Source of the DNA: Nitrospinaceae bacterium
Lineage (GTDB): Bacteria; Nitrospinota; Nitrospinia; Nitrospinales; VA-1
Length of the DNA: 64,000 nt
Assembly: GCA_029261595.1 (NCBI GenBank)
Contig: JAJDAZ010000005.1
Location: 1-64,000, forward strand
Direction of reading: 5' to 3'
The notes under the pieces were generated by a model. It worked only from the letters and a program-made list of their open reading frames with translations. It ran no database searches and was not told where the DNA came from. Shown here piece by piece: positions 1 through 8,359 of this stretch. Numbering within the stretch: position 1 is the stretch's first letter; the number at the start of each line of letters is the position of its first letter. The position numbers and the translations under genes were made by a program.

Positions 1-1
1 C

Positions 2-121
2 ACGAACGACACGCAGTTTTCAGGCGGCAAAACGCCGATGGCGATTGCAGTGTGGAACGGTCAGAATAAAGAACGAAACGGTCAGAAAGGCATCACTCAG
101 TGGAATGAGTTGAAGTACTAA
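2..121 (+). CDS. C-terminal end of a type II DMSO-reductase-family heme-b (gamma) subunit-like protein (partial)
   Basis: The window opens inside a gene. Frame 2 reads 39 residues to a TAA at 119-121. The readable end contains the string MAIAVWNGQNKERNGQK and then a Trp and a final KY. A hydrophobic 'AVW(N/D)G' followed by an 'ERNGQK' turn is typical of the C-terminus of ethylbenzene-dehydrogenase-type gamma subunits, the family that includes NxrC of nitrite oxidoreductase, where the protein binds heme b in the periplasm. The assignment is by recollection of the family pattern only. The rest of the gene lies upstream, so neither length nor heme ligands can be checked. A strong terminator follows, so this ends a transcription unit separate from the flagellar genes. 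Confidence 0.5.
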   Translation, partial: TNDTQFSGGKTPMAIAVWNGQNKERNGQKGITQWNELKY

Positions 122-146
122 GCCCGACTGATTCGAAGAAGCATTC

Positions 147-190
147 AACCCGGAGACAAGCCCTTAAAGCTTGCCTCCGGGTTTTCTTTT
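147..190 (+). terminator. Rho-independent terminator after the heme-b subunit gene
   Basis: The arms AACCCGGAGACAAGC (147-161) and GCTTGCCTCCGGGTT (169-183) pair over about 14 bp with one A/C mismatch and a 7-nt loop. They run into TTTTCTTTT. It lies 26 bases after the stop codon at 121 and faces the convergent rhodanese gene. Confidence 0.85.
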
Positions 191-254
191 GCTTAATGGA
201 ATTTTCTAAGGCGGGAATAAGAATCTTTATTTGAAAACGATCCAGCCAGGGGAT

Positions 255-572
255 TTATTTGGCGACAGCCCATCCCATTTCCGTCCACCGTTGCATCCCC
301 CCGTCTCCAACACAGACCACATTTTCGAGTCCGGAATTTATGAGAGTTTGGGAAGCCATCTTCGCACGTCCACCCATTTTGCAATGGACATAAACCGTGT
401 CGTAAATTTTAAGATTCTCGACAATGGACCCCACCTCCTCATGGCCCGTATTTTGAGCGCCTTCAATGTGACCCTCGTTAAACTCAGCGATGGAACGTAC
501 ATCCAGAATCAAATCCTTTTCGGTCAGCCCATCCATACGATCATGCAGTTCATCAATAGAAATATTTTGCAT
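255..572 (-). CDS. Single-domain rhodanese-like sulfurtransferase
   Basis: This 105-residue protein is one rhodanese domain without a signal peptide, so it is probably cytoplasmic. The entry motif LILDVRS is at residues 21-27, followed by the E-F-x-x-G-H-I-E-G-A segment near 30-39. The catalytic loop is Cys64 in HCKMGGRA; a six-residue loop after Cys is usual for sulfur-carrying rather than phosphatase-like members. Such proteins accept sulfur as a Cys persulfide from thiosulfate or other donors. An AAGGGG ribosome site lies just upstream of the ATG. It is monocistronic and convergent with the upstream partial gene; its physiological sulfur donor cannot be told. Confidence 0.85.
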   Translation of the reverse strand: MQNISIDELHDRMDGLTEKDLILDVRSIAEFNEGHIEGAQNTGHEEVGSIVENLKIYDTVYVHCKMGGRAKMASQTLINSGLENVVCVGDGGMQRWTEMGWAVAK

Positions 573-833
573 CCTTCAACCCCTTGAAAAAAATTTTGCA
601 ATGGTGGTAGAAAACCAGACCAATGATTGGATTCCAACCTTAACAAAAAGATTCTTCAAAGGCCAACCCAGAAAGACCCTCGGTTTAAATTTTTTAACTG
701 GGAATAATTTGCCGATATCTATCAATACTTTAGGAAATATATTCTACTAATTTGTACAGCCCCCGGAACCCGCCTGGAACAAACCCCGGATCAAACCGGG
801 CTTTCATCACAAATCATTAAATTATAGAAGGTT

Positions 834-849
834 TGGTATAAAATTTGCT
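834..849 (+). promoter_or_regulatory. Sigma-54 (-24/-12) promoter of the flgF block
   Basis: TGGTATAAAATTTGCT has the invariant GG (835-836) and GC (847-848) with the exact 10-base separation of sigma-54 promoters. The expected start of transcription is near 860. That places the flgF ATG at 884 about 25 nt into the message and argues against the in-frame TTG at 845, which lies inside the -12 element. Confidence 0.75.
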
Positions 850-883
850 TTCGCATATAGGAGTCATTCATTGGGGCCAAATT

Positions 884-1675
884 ATGCATGAAGGAATTTA
901 TATCGCCGCGTCAGGGGCGTTCAAGCAGGAACATAAACTGGACGTCATATCGAACAATCTGGCGAACCTGGGAACAACGGGTTTTAAAAGAGATGGTCTG
1001 GCGTTTAAGGAATTGATTCCGCCATTTACCGAGACCGCTCAGTTAAGCGCGAATTTGAACCCGCAACCCGGCGCTTTTCAACCGGACCCGAAGGTGTCCT
1101 ATGTCGGGGTCACGGAGCTGTACACAGATGTTACGAATGGAACTCTGCGTCAAACGGGAAACGCGCTGGACCTGGCTTTAGACGGGAAAGGGTTCTTTGT
1201 GGTCGATTCTAAGGAAGGGCAAAGGTTCACCCGAAACGGAAATTTTCAATTGTCCGGGGACGGGACTTTGATTACCCACGAAGGTTTCAAGGTGCTGGGC
1301 CAGGATGGCAAGCCCATCAAGGTCGATTCTCAGGAAGGAATCATTTCCATAAACCAGAAGGGTGGAATATCGGTGAGTAATGGCAAGCAATCGACGCCGG
1401 TGGGAGATTTGCAACTGGTGAGCTTCGATGATCCGAAAAAACTGGCGAAAGAAGGCAACGGGGTTTTTAAAATCGCGGACCCCAGTGTCAAAAAGTCACC
1501 CACTCAGGAAGTCAGCGTACAACAGGGGTTTCTGGAAACCTCCAACGTCAACTCCATTGAGGAAATGACGGACATGATCGCCACCATGCGCGCGTTTGAG
1601 GCTTACCAGAAAATTATCCAGTCCATTGATGAAGCCGACGAACAGGCGGTCAATGCGATCGGCCGCCTGGCATAG
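884..1675 (+). CDS. flgF: Flagellar basal-body rod protein FlgF
   Basis: This 263-residue proximal-rod protein is of usual family length. The N-terminus has the rod/hook signature IYIAASGAFKQEHKLDVISNN with NLAN and GFKR following, and the C-terminus has the matching SNVNSIEEMTDMIATMRAFEAY helix. FlgF joins the MS-ring-proximal rod to FlgG and is exported by the flagellar type III apparatus, so it has no cleavable signal. I chose the ATG at 884 because a GGGG ribosome site lies eight bases upstream and the sigma-54 promoter predicts a transcript starting near 860. It is the first gene of flgF-flgG-flgA-flgH-flgI. The neighbouring FlgG is a close paralogue but keeps a longer DNA-strand-exchange-like middle. 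Confidence 0.9.
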   Translation: MHEGIYIAASGAFKQEHKLDVISNNLANLGTTGFKRDGLAFKELIPPFTETAQLSANLNPQPGAFQPDPKVSYVGVTELYTDVTNGTLRQTGNALDLALDGKGFFVVDSKEGQRFTRNGNFQLSGDGTLITHEGFKVLGQDGKPIKVDSQEGIISINQKGGISVSNGKQSTPVGDLQLVSFDDPKKLAKEGNGVFKIADPSVKKSPTQEVSVQQGFLETSNVNSIEEMTDMIATMRAFEAYQKIIQSIDEADEQAVNAIGRLA

Positions 1676-1737
1676 TTCCGGGGACGCAATCGCATATCAA
1701 ATACCAAATTTTTACAAACCCTAAGGGGAGTATATAA

Positions 1738-2526
1738 ATGATCCGATCTTTATACACGGCGGCAACCGGAATGAATGCTCAGGAATTGAATGTGAGCGTT
1801 ATTTCCAATAATCTCGCCAACGTAAACACGTCGGGATTTAAAAGAAGCCGGCCGGAATTCCAGGATCTTTTGTATCAAAATTTACGTCTGGTGGGCACCG
1901 TTTCGGAAAACGGGAACCAGGTTCCAACAGGGGCCCAATTGGGCCTGGGAGCAAAAACATCGGCAATTCAAAAAATATTTTTACAGGGCGATTTTACGCA
2001 AACGCAAAATACCCTGGACATCGCCATTGAAGGCAATGGATTTTTCCAGGTAGCTCAGTCGGATGGAACCATCGCCTTCACCCGTTCGGGCTCCTTCAAG
2101 CTGGACAACACCGGACAGATCGTGACATCGGATGGTCTGCCCTTAGAGCCTGCGATCACTGTGCCCCCGGATGCGATCACCATATCCATCGATCCCCAGG
2201 GAAGCGTTGCCGCAACCCAGCCGGGCGCCACTGCGCCGACGGTCCTTGGAACCATCCAGACCGCGACTTTTCAGAATAATGCCGGTTTACAGTCGGTCGG
2301 TTCCAATCTGTTTGAGGAAACCGACGCTTCGGGCACTCCGACGGTCGGGAATCCTGGGGTCGATGACCGGGGCACTGTTCAGCAGGGTTTCATCGAGCTT
2401 TCCAATGTCAGTGTGGTCGAGGAGCTGGTCAACTTGATTTCCGCGCAACGGGCCTACGAGGTCAATTCGAGGACGGTACAGACCGCGGACGAATTATTGC
2501 AAATCGCCAATCAAATGAAACGTTAA
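1738..2526 (+). CDS. flgG: Flagellar distal rod protein FlgG
   Basis: The 262 residues match the usual FlgG length (about 260). The start MIRSLYTAATGMNAQELNV is the canonical FlgG N-terminus, followed by the SNNLANVNTSGFKRSRPEFQDLLYQ block, which is specific to FlgG among rod proteins. The C-terminus carries SNVSVVEELVNLISAQRAYE. FlgG forms the distal rod crossing the P and L rings. A strong AAGGGGAG site sits seven bases before the ATG. It follows flgF by 62 bases and precedes flgA by 22, so co-transcription from the promoter at 834 is expected. Confidence 0.95.
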   Translation: MIRSLYTAATGMNAQELNVSVISNNLANVNTSGFKRSRPEFQDLLYQNLRLVGTVSENGNQVPTGAQLGLGAKTSAIQKIFLQGDFTQTQNTLDIAIEGNGFFQVAQSDGTIAFTRSGSFKLDNTGQIVTSDGLPLEPAITVPPDAITISIDPQGSVAATQPGATAPTVLGTIQTATFQNNAGLQSVGSNLFEETDASGTPTVGNPGVDDRGTVQQGFIELSNVSVVEELVNLISAQRAYEVNSRTVQTADELLQIANQMKR

Positions 2527-2548
2527 TCGATGAACAATCGGGACTGAA

Positions 2549-3280
2549 ATGAAGAGTTTGAAAAATACCTTAAAAACCGTCTCAGCCCTCTTTTTGCTCA
2601 CCGTATCGGTCATGGTGAGTGTCGCCTACGCTCAACCCACCAGTACGATCACGGCCCAATTGCTTGAGGCGCGGGCGATGGAATATGTTCAGGAAAATAT
2701 CTCCTGGGACCCGGAAACAACAGAGGTCCGGATAGATTATAAGGGCAAGGATATTATCGTGCCGCCGGGGTTTGTGGATCTTAACTTTGACCATCCCAAA
2801 CAGAGGGTCCGCATGGGACGTTTTCCGGTGACGGTCAAAATAACCGTGGACAATATCCTCCAGAAAAAGCTCCGCCTGACGGCTCATGTGACGCACTATT
2901 CGCCGGTGATCAAAACCATACGCCCGGTCAACCGGGGCGAAATCCTGACAAAAGGAGACGTAGCGGTAGAGGTCGTTCCTTCCAATCGAATCTTAAGAAA
3001 CGCCATGACAAGTCTGGATGATGTGGTGGGGAATCAAGCCATCCGCAACATGGGCATGGGACGGGTGGTCACGGTGAATTCTCTGCGCAAACCGACCCTG
3101 GTGAATAAAGGCGACCAGGTCACTCTCATCGCGCAAAGCGGGACGATGAGGATCACCGCTCCAGGAATTGTGCGGGAGAAGGGGTTCAAGCACAGCCTGG
3201 TTCAGGTGTTGAACATTCAAACCCAAAAAACAGTATATGGAATGGTGATGGATTCCAAAACAGTGAAGGTGAATTTTTGA
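2549..3280 (+). CDS. flgA: Flagellar P-ring assembly chaperone FlgA
   Basis: This 243-residue protein has a signal peptide (Lys-rich start, hydrophobic stretch about 11-26, AYA cleavage site near 28). The C-terminal half is an SAF domain: 'IRPVNRGEILTKGDV' near 130 and 'GRVVTVNSLRKPTLVNKGDQVTLIA' near 170-195. This is the diagnostic portion of FlgA, which acts in the periplasm as a chaperone for FlgI polymerisation around the rod. It sits between flgG and flgH, as in many non-enteric flagellar operons, and its stop codon almost touches flgH. The N-terminal third is poorly conserved in the family and adds nothing specific. Confidence 0.9.
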   Translation: MKSLKNTLKTVSALFLLTVSVMVSVAYAQPTSTITAQLLEARAMEYVQENISWDPETTEVRIDYKGKDIIVPPGFVDLNFDHPKQRVRMGRFPVTVKITVDNILQKKLRLTAHVTHYSPVIKTIRPVNRGEILTKGDVAVEVVPSNRILRNAMTSLDDVVGNQAIRNMGMGRVVTVNSLRKPTLVNKGDQVTLIAQSGTMRITAPGIVREKGFKHSLVQVLNIQTQKTVYGMVMDSKTVKVNF

Positions 3281-3282
3281 CC

Positions 3283-4017
3283 ATGACTTTGTTTAAAATG
3301 GATAACTTAAAAAAAGCGGCCCTTGGGCTGGCGGGGCTGACTTTTGTGGCCGGGTTGACTTCCTGCGCCAACCCGAATCTGGCGGTGAACCCGGAATCGG
3401 CGGTCATTCCCAGTCAGTTGTATAAACCAACGCCGCCAAAAAGGGGCGACGGGTCGATCTGGCCGGGGGACACGTCGGACAATTTATTATTTACAGATGC
3501 GAAGGCCCATGCTGTGGGAGACATTGTCACCGTTGTGATTGAAGAGACAGCGACTTCCAGTCAAAAGGCCACGACAGACGTCGGCAAGACCTCCGCATTG
3601 GACATGGACTGGTCGGCTTTGTTCGGCCTGGACAGAAATCTGGGAGTGAATAATTTTCTGGGTTCCGCCGACCCGTTTGATCCCAGGGCGGCGGCCAGTT
3701 TGTCCCGAAATACCAAGGGCGACGGAACAACGACGCGCGAAGGAAAATTGAGTGCAAAAATCTCGGTGATCGTTGTTCAGGTTTATCCAAACGGAAACTT
3801 TGCCATCGAAGGAAGACGTTCCATCACCGTGAACCATGAAGAGCAAATCGTGGTGTTGACAGGCATCATCCGCGAGGTGGACATTGATTTCGACAATACC
3901 ATTTCTTCCCGCTATATCGCCAACGCGTCGATCTCTTATGCTGGAGAAGGCGTGGTGGCGGACGAGCAAAGGGTGGGGTGGTTGACGAGAGCGCTCACCT
4001 ATGTCTGGCCATTTTAG
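3283..4017 (+). CDS. flgH: Flagellar L-ring lipoprotein FlgH
   Basis: About 244 residues. The N-terminus is a lipoprotein signal ending LTSC, so the mature protein is lipid-anchored in the outer membrane. Downstream are the FlgH hallmarks GSIWPG, 'AHAVGDIVTVVIEE', 'NGNFAIEGRRSITVN' and the C-terminal 'YAGEGVVADEQRVGWLTRALTYVWPF'. FlgH forms the L ring, the outer-membrane bushing of the rod. An in-frame TTG at 3277 overlaps flgA by four bases. I prefer the ATG at 3283, which is preceded by an AAGGTG ribosome site; an ATG at 3298 would also keep an intact signal. Confidence 0.93.
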   Translation: MTLFKMDNLKKAALGLAGLTFVAGLTSCANPNLAVNPESAVIPSQLYKPTPPKRGDGSIWPGDTSDNLLFTDAKAHAVGDIVTVVIEETATSSQKATTDVGKTSALDMDWSALFGLDRNLGVNNFLGSADPFDPRAAASLSRNTKGDGTTTREGKLSAKISVIVVQVYPNGNFAIEGRRSITVNHEEQIVVLTGIIREVDIDFDNTISSRYIANASISYAGEGVVADEQRVGWLTRALTYVWPF

Positions 4018-4146
4018 AATGTGACCCGTCTGAAAGCGGGCCAACGTACCTCTGAATGAAATTTTTATAATTTATCGATAATCCATGCACCTACTTTCCC
4101 GTTTGCAGGGAGAAAAACTGCGGATGTACTTCAGGATAAAAGAATT

Positions 4147-5271
4147 ATGATTTCCAACAGGATGTGGATCAAGGCGGGGGTGCTGGCTTTATTATTGGTG
4201 TTTGTCACCGAATCCGCGTATGCAGTGCGTATCAAGGACCTGACCAATGTCCGGGGGGTTCGCGGCAACCAATTGATCGGTTTCGGACTGATCATTGGAT
4301 TGGCCGGAACAGGCGACAGCGCGACCAACGTCTTTTTTTCCATCCAGACGCTGGTGAGCATGCTCACCAAAATGGGCATCACGGTTCCCGATACGGAAGT
4401 GGATCAGTTAAAATTCAAGAACGTGGCCACGGTTATGGTAACGGCGGACCTGCCGGCTTTCGCTCGGCAGGGAGACCAGATCGACACGTTGTTGTCGTCT
4501 GTGGGCGATGCCAAAAGCCTGCAGGGTGGAACCCTATTGATGACGCCCTTAAAAGGCCCGGATGGAAAAACCTACGCCGTGGCCCAGGGACCGCTTTCGA
4601 TCGGCGGATTTTTCGTTCAGGGAGCGGCCAAAGGGGCGCAGAAAAATCACCAGACCGTGGCGCGAATTTCCAACGGGGCCTATGTAGAAAAAGAATTGCC
4701 GCATCAATTCAACCTGAAGGAAGAAATTTTCCTGACCTTGAAAGAAACCGACTTCACCACGGCGAGCCGAATTGCCAGAGCCGTCAACGATGCCATGCGG
4801 GATGTGGTCGCGACGCTGGTAGATGGCCGAACGGTCAAAGTCATGGTTCCGGCTTTTTATAAGGATAAAACGTCGCAATTTATCACCCGTATCGAATCCA
4901 TCGAGGTGGAGCCAGATGGCGTCGCCAAAGTGATTCTGGACGAGCGCACAGGCACGGTGGTCATGGGGGAAAATGTCAGGATTTCCGCCGTTGCGGTGGC
5001 GCACGGGAACCTGTTCATTCAAATCACCGAAGAACCCTCGGTGTCGCAACCGGCGCCGTTTTCTCCCGGAGGGGAGACCGTGGTGGTTCCACGCACCCGC
5101 CTGCAGATCAAGGAGGGTGAGGATAAGCTTTTGATTGTTCCAAAAAGCATTTCCTTAGGGCAGGTGGTCAACGGCTTGAATGCCATCGGCGTCAACCCGA
5201 GAGACCTGATCGCTATTCTTCAGGCCATCAAAGCGTCCGGCGCCCTGCACGCAGAATTGGAAATCATGTGA
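4147..5271 (+). CDS. flgI: Flagellar P-ring protein FlgI
   Basis: The 374 residues match the family length. A signal peptide ends near ESAYA (residue 26), followed by the invariant start of mature FlgI, VRIKDLTNVRGVRGNQL, and GLIIGLAGTGDS. FlgI assembles the periplasmic P ring around the distal rod with FlgA's help. The gene follows flgH by 129 bases with no obvious terminator between, so it probably belongs to the same transcript; an AGGATAA site precedes the ATG. A GGGGGA/TCTCCCC hairpin (5278-5293) with a weak TTGTCTT tail follows and may end the first flagellar block. Confidence 0.95.
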   Translation: MISNRMWIKAGVLALLLVFVTESAYAVRIKDLTNVRGVRGNQLIGFGLIIGLAGTGDSATNVFFSIQTLVSMLTKMGITVPDTEVDQLKFKNVATVMVTADLPAFARQGDQIDTLLSSVGDAKSLQGGTLLMTPLKGPDGKTYAVAQGPLSIGGFFVQGAAKGAQKNHQTVARISNGAYVEKELPHQFNLKEEIFLTLKETDFTTASRIARAVNDAMRDVVATLVDGRTVKVMVPAFYKDKTSQFITRIESIEVEPDGVAKVILDERTGTVVMGENVRISAVAVAHGNLFIQITEEPSVSQPAPFSPGGETVVVPRTRLQIKEGEDKLLIVPKSISLGQVVNGLNAIGVNPRDLIAILQAIKASGALHAELEIM

Positions 5272-5277
5272 CTGGCA

Positions 5278-5300
5278 GGGGGATTTTCTCCCCTTGTCTT
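5278..5300 (+). terminator. Possible weak terminator after flgI
   Basis: GGGGGA at 5278-5283 can pair with TCTCCCC at 5287-5293 around a short loop, followed by TTGTCTT. The stem is short and the T tract is broken, so this may only attenuate. It lies just after the flgI stop at 5271. Confidence 0.35.
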
Positions 5301-5532
5301 ACAAAATCAAATCGTCCTGACAGCAACTTTTGCCTTCATCCAATCGGGGCCCGGATCTAATTCATTGATTCTCAAGGAATTAAGAAAGGAAAATTTTTCC
5401 CCTCCGGCCCATACCTTTCTTCCTACCGGCCCTCTCCGGGCGTTGCAGGGATAATTGTTTCTCCTTCACAATGCCTTATTTTATGGGTGCTTAATAGGCC
5501 CTGAGGGGTCTCTGCCCAAGCACCCTAGCCTT

Positions 5533-5548
5533 TGGTATGTGGTTTGCA
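5533..5548 (+). promoter_or_regulatory. Sigma-54 (-24/-12) promoter of the flgJ-flgN-flgK-flgL block
   Basis: TGGTATGTGGTTTGCA matches the consensus TGGYAYGNNNNTTGCW at every fixed position, with GG at 5534-5535 and GC at 5546-5547. Transcription would start near 5559, about 44 bases before the flgJ ATG. Together with the match at 834 it indicates that RpoN and an activator drive rod, ring and hook-junction genes here. Confidence 0.85.
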
Positions 5549-5602
5549 AATAACCCCTAAGAAGATAAATAGACAACGTTCCCACGAAACAAAGGCTCGA
5601 AC

Positions 5603-6019
5603 ATGGAATTCATCCCTAAGCTGAACAATCAGTCGAATGCGTTTTCCCAAGTGACTGAAAACAAAGTGGACCAACTGAAAAAGCAGGCCAACTCCGGTGA
5701 ATATAAGGATGACAAAGAATTGAGACAGCTTGCCAACCAGTTCGAGTCGATTTTTATGAATCAACTCATGAAATCGATGCGGGAAACGTTGCCGAAAGAC
5801 GGAATGCTAAGCAGTTTCTCAGTGGACATGTATGAGCAGATGTTCGATCAGGAAGTGGCCGGGGAAATGTCCAAGGGAAAGGGAATGGGCCTTGCGGATG
5901 TTCTCTATACGCAGTTGAGCCGGATGAATGCAGAAAAATCAGTCGAGGATGTTGATACGGACCCACCGGCCCCTGATTCCAATCCGTTTAAAGCACCTGG
6001 CCGGGGGGAGAGCCGCTGA
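5603..6019 (+). CDS. flgJ: FlgJ-like rod-binding protein (N-terminal domain only)
   Basis: This 138-residue protein matches only the rod-binding half of FlgJ: 'DDKELRQLANQFESIFMNQLMKSMRETLPKDGMLSS' then 'MYEQMFDQEVAGEMSKGKGMGLADVLYTQLSR'. The C-terminal muramidase domain of enterobacterial FlgJ is absent, as is common outside the gamma-proteobacteria, so a separate enzyme must open the peptidoglycan for the rod. It has no signal peptide, consistent with flagellar type III export. It is the first gene after the sigma-54 promoter at 5533, and its TGA overlaps the flgN ATG (TGATG), implying coupled translation. Confidence 0.88.
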   Translation: MEFIPKLNNQSNAFSQVTENKVDQLKKQANSGEYKDDKELRQLANQFESIFMNQLMKSMRETLPKDGMLSSFSVDMYEQMFDQEVAGEMSKGKGMGLADVLYTQLSRMNAEKSVEDVDTDPPAPDSNPFKAPGRGESR

Positions 6020-6522
6020 TGGGAAAATTGCTGAGAGAACTCAATGAGGTGATCGAAAAAGAAATCGACCTCTACAATAAATTCATTCTCCTGTTGCAGG
6101 AGCAATGGGATTGCATCACTCGTTATTCATTAGATTCCTTGAACGAAATCATCGAAAAAAAAGAAAACATGGTCCAGCAGATGCAAAGGCTGGAAAAAAA
6201 TCGCACCGGGGTGATGGAAAAAATCGCCCGGCTGAGAGGCGTTCCGGAAGCAGGTTTGACGCTGAAAAAAATCATTCAGACCACGGTGAACCCGGTCCGC
6301 GTGAACCTTGGAAAATCCAGGGAAACGCTTTTATCGCAAATCGCCACCATCAACGAATTGCATGAAGGGATCAAAGGCCTGATGGACCATTCGTCATTGT
6401 CGCTGAAAAAATCTCTGGCTTTCGTACACTCGAAGAGTGAAGAAGCGAATTCGCCCTATCACCCCAATGGGAAACTGGGTGAGGGACATCTTCAGGGCCG
6501 GATGCTGAATTTCAATGCTTAA
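6019..6522 (+). CDS. flgN: FlgN-family flagellar export chaperone
   Basis: The 167 residues are almost wholly helical and rich in Glu, Lys and Leu, with an N-terminal pattern 'LLRELNEVIEKEIDLYNKFILLLQEQWDCI' typical of FlgN. FlgN binds the hook-junction proteins FlgK and FlgL in the cytoplasm and delivers them to the export gate, and both partners are encoded directly downstream. A sequence this variable would be hard to name on its own; position and length (family about 140-160) make the call. It overlaps flgJ by one base. Confidence 0.8.
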   Translation: MGKLLRELNEVIEKEIDLYNKFILLLQEQWDCITRYSLDSLNEIIEKKENMVQQMQRLEKNRTGVMEKIARLRGVPEAGLTLKKIIQTTVNPVRVNLGKSRETLLSQIATINELHEGIKGLMDHSSLSLKKSLAFVHSKSEEANSPYHPNGKLGEGHLQGRMLNFNA

Positions 6523-6631
6523 GAGAGACTGAAAATTTTAATCCAGACTATGAGCCAATCATCTTGGATGAAGGGTTTGGCGATTAAAAAGGTCAAACAA
6601 AAAGCAATGGTAGAGGACACGATTTAAAAAA

Positions 6632-8311
6632 ATGTCGTCAAATATTTTCAGCATATTAAATACTGCCAAACTGGGCTTGTTGAGCCAGCAATTGGCGATC
6701 GAGGTGACGGGCAACAATATCGCCAACGTGGAGACCGAAGGGTATTCCCGTCAGGATGTGGTGCTGGAGTCCAACACGCCGCGTTCGATAGCCCAGGGGC
6801 AGTTGGGAACCGGTGTCCGGGTCAGTGGCATCGAGCGGGTGTTTGACGAGTTCCTGTTTCAGCAGATTTTATCGGAAGGCGACCCGACCGGAAACTTCAA
6901 AGTGCGCAAGGATGTTTTTGAGCAGTTGGAAGTCCTGTTCAATGAAAACCAGGGCCGCAGTTTGAACAGCGAGCTCAGCGAGTTGTTCGCCGCGTTCCAG
7001 GACCTTTCCTCCAATCCCACAGGTTTGCCCGAACGGGCGGAAGTCTTGGGGCGGGCCCAGTCTTTGGCGGCGGTGTTCAATAATCTTGGCGACGGCTTGT
7101 TTAAAATCCAGCGAAACCTGGACGCCATCGTCGACGATGAGGTGGCCAAGATAAACAACCTCACCGACGAAATAGCGAAATTAAACCAGGCGGTGTTCGC
7201 CAATTCACCCGGCCAGTTCAGCGCCAATGACCTCAAAGACAAACGGGACAAACTGATTACGGAACTTTCCGAGAAAATAGACATCTCGCTGGTAACAGAA
7301 TCCGACGGCCAGCTGAGCCTGACCTTAAGAAACGGCACCCCGCTGGTTCTAAAGGACCTGGCCTTTGATCTGAGCACGGGGTTGAATGGAAACAACAATT
7401 CATTTCTGGATGTTTTGATCAGCAACGGCGCCGGCGGCACTAGCAATGTCACCTCGGCCATTCAGGGAGGAGAGCTCAAGGGCTACCTGGATATGAGGGA
7501 TGTTGAAGTCCCCGCGATTGCGGAAAAGCTGAACCGTCTGGCGGCGGGGTTTGTCCAGGAATTCAACCGCGTCCATCAACAGGGATTTGGCATTGACGGC
7601 AGTACCGGGGTCAATTTTTTCACGCCGCTTTCGCCCACGGTCTTCACCAATGTTTTGAATACCGGGTCAGCGCAGGTCTCGGTGCAAAATGCCAGCCCCA
7701 CCACAGTCGCGGTGGATGATTTTGAGATCACCTTTACCGGGGCCAATGCTTTCACCCTGACAAATCTGACGACGGGAGCGGCGTCGAGTACAGTCACTTT
7801 CACGGCTGGAACGACGTTCAATCTGGCTGGCGGGTTTGCGGTCAATATCACCGGCACCCCGGCAGTGGGGGACCGGTTCAAATTCTCGGTTTCGGAAAAC
7901 GCCGCCAAGTTTGTAAAAGTTTCGGATGAGGTGCTTTCCAATTCCCAGAAAATCGCCGCCGGCAATTCGACATCAGGCGATGGCGGCAACGCCGGAGATA
8001 TGGCCGACCTGCAAAGTGACTTGACGTTCAACAGCGTCACCTTGCAATCGGGCTCAGGCGCCTTCACATTCGACGAGTTTTACAATGCCCTGGTGAGTGC
8101 GGTGGGGATTGAGTCCGCGTCCGCCCAGGCTGGGGTCCGCCAACAAGATGGCGTCCTCCTGCAATTGAATAACCGCCGGGAAAGCATTTCCGGGGTCTCG
8201 GTGGATGAAGAACTGATCAATCTGGTTCAGTTTCAGCAGGCGTTCAATGCATCGGCCCGGATGATCAGTCTGGTGGAGGAATTGTTCGACACGCTCATCA
8301 ACCGGATATAA
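6632..8311 (+). CDS. flgK: Flagellar hook-filament junction protein FlgK (HAP1)
   Basis: 559 residues, in the normal FlgK range. The N-terminus 'SIFSILNTAKLGLLSQQLAIEVTGNNIANVETEGYSRQ' and the C-terminus 'VSVDEELINLVQFQQAFNASARMISLVEELFDTLINRI' are the paired coiled-coil ends that pack into the axial tube. FlgK is the first junction ring between hook and filament. The middle (about 330-420) is a Thr/Ala-rich, low-conservation domain exposed on the surface. It follows flgN by 109 bases. I found no correct -24/-12 pair in that gap (TTTGGCGATTAAAAAGG lacks the GC), so read-through from the flgJ promoter is likely. Confidence 0.95.
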   Translation: MSSNIFSILNTAKLGLLSQQLAIEVTGNNIANVETEGYSRQDVVLESNTPRSIAQGQLGTGVRVSGIERVFDEFLFQQILSEGDPTGNFKVRKDVFEQLEVLFNENQGRSLNSELSELFAAFQDLSSNPTGLPERAEVLGRAQSLAAVFNNLGDGLFKIQRNLDAIVDDEVAKINNLTDEIAKLNQAVFANSPGQFSANDLKDKRDKLITELSEKIDISLVTESDGQLSLTLRNGTPLVLKDLAFDLSTGLNGNNNSFLDVLISNGAGGTSNVTSAIQGGELKGYLDMRDVEVPAIAEKLNRLAAGFVQEFNRVHQQGFGIDGSTGVNFFTPLSPTVFTNVLNTGSAQVSVQNASPTTVAVDDFEITFTGANAFTLTNLTTGAASSTVTFTAGTTFNLAGGFAVNITGTPAVGDRFKFSVSENAAKFVKVSDEVLSNSQKIAAGNSTSGDGGNAGDMADLQSDLTFNSVTLQSGSGAFTFDEFYNALVSAVGIESASAQAGVRQQDGVLLQLNNRRESISGVSVDEELINLVQFQQAFNASARMISLVEELFDTLINRI

Positions 8312-8359
8312 GGTTGAATAAATAAAGAAATTGTTTTTGTTTTTTTAAGGAGAAGGACC

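Larger units (their letters stand above)
5272..5602 (+). promoter_or_regulatory. Intergenic control region between the two flagellar blocks
   Basis: These 331 bases carry no gene. Apart from the possible flgI terminator at its left end, it holds an inverted repeat, GGGTGCTT (5485-5492) and AAGCACCC (5518-5525), with a GGCCCTGAGGGG inner fold. The right arm ends eight bases before the -24 element of a sigma-54 promoter at 5533. The repeat could be an activator binding site or part of a stem-loop; it has no T tract, which argues against an ordinary terminator. Confidence 0.5.

Noticed and set aside
845..883. Longer flgF start (TTG at 845)
   Set aside because: It lies within the -12 element of the sigma-54 promoter, so it would not be transcribed; the ATG at 884 has a good ribosome site.
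6570..6620. Separate sigma-54 promoter for flgK
   Set aside because: TTGGATGAAGGGTTTGGC and TTTGGCGATT lack the GC at the right distance.
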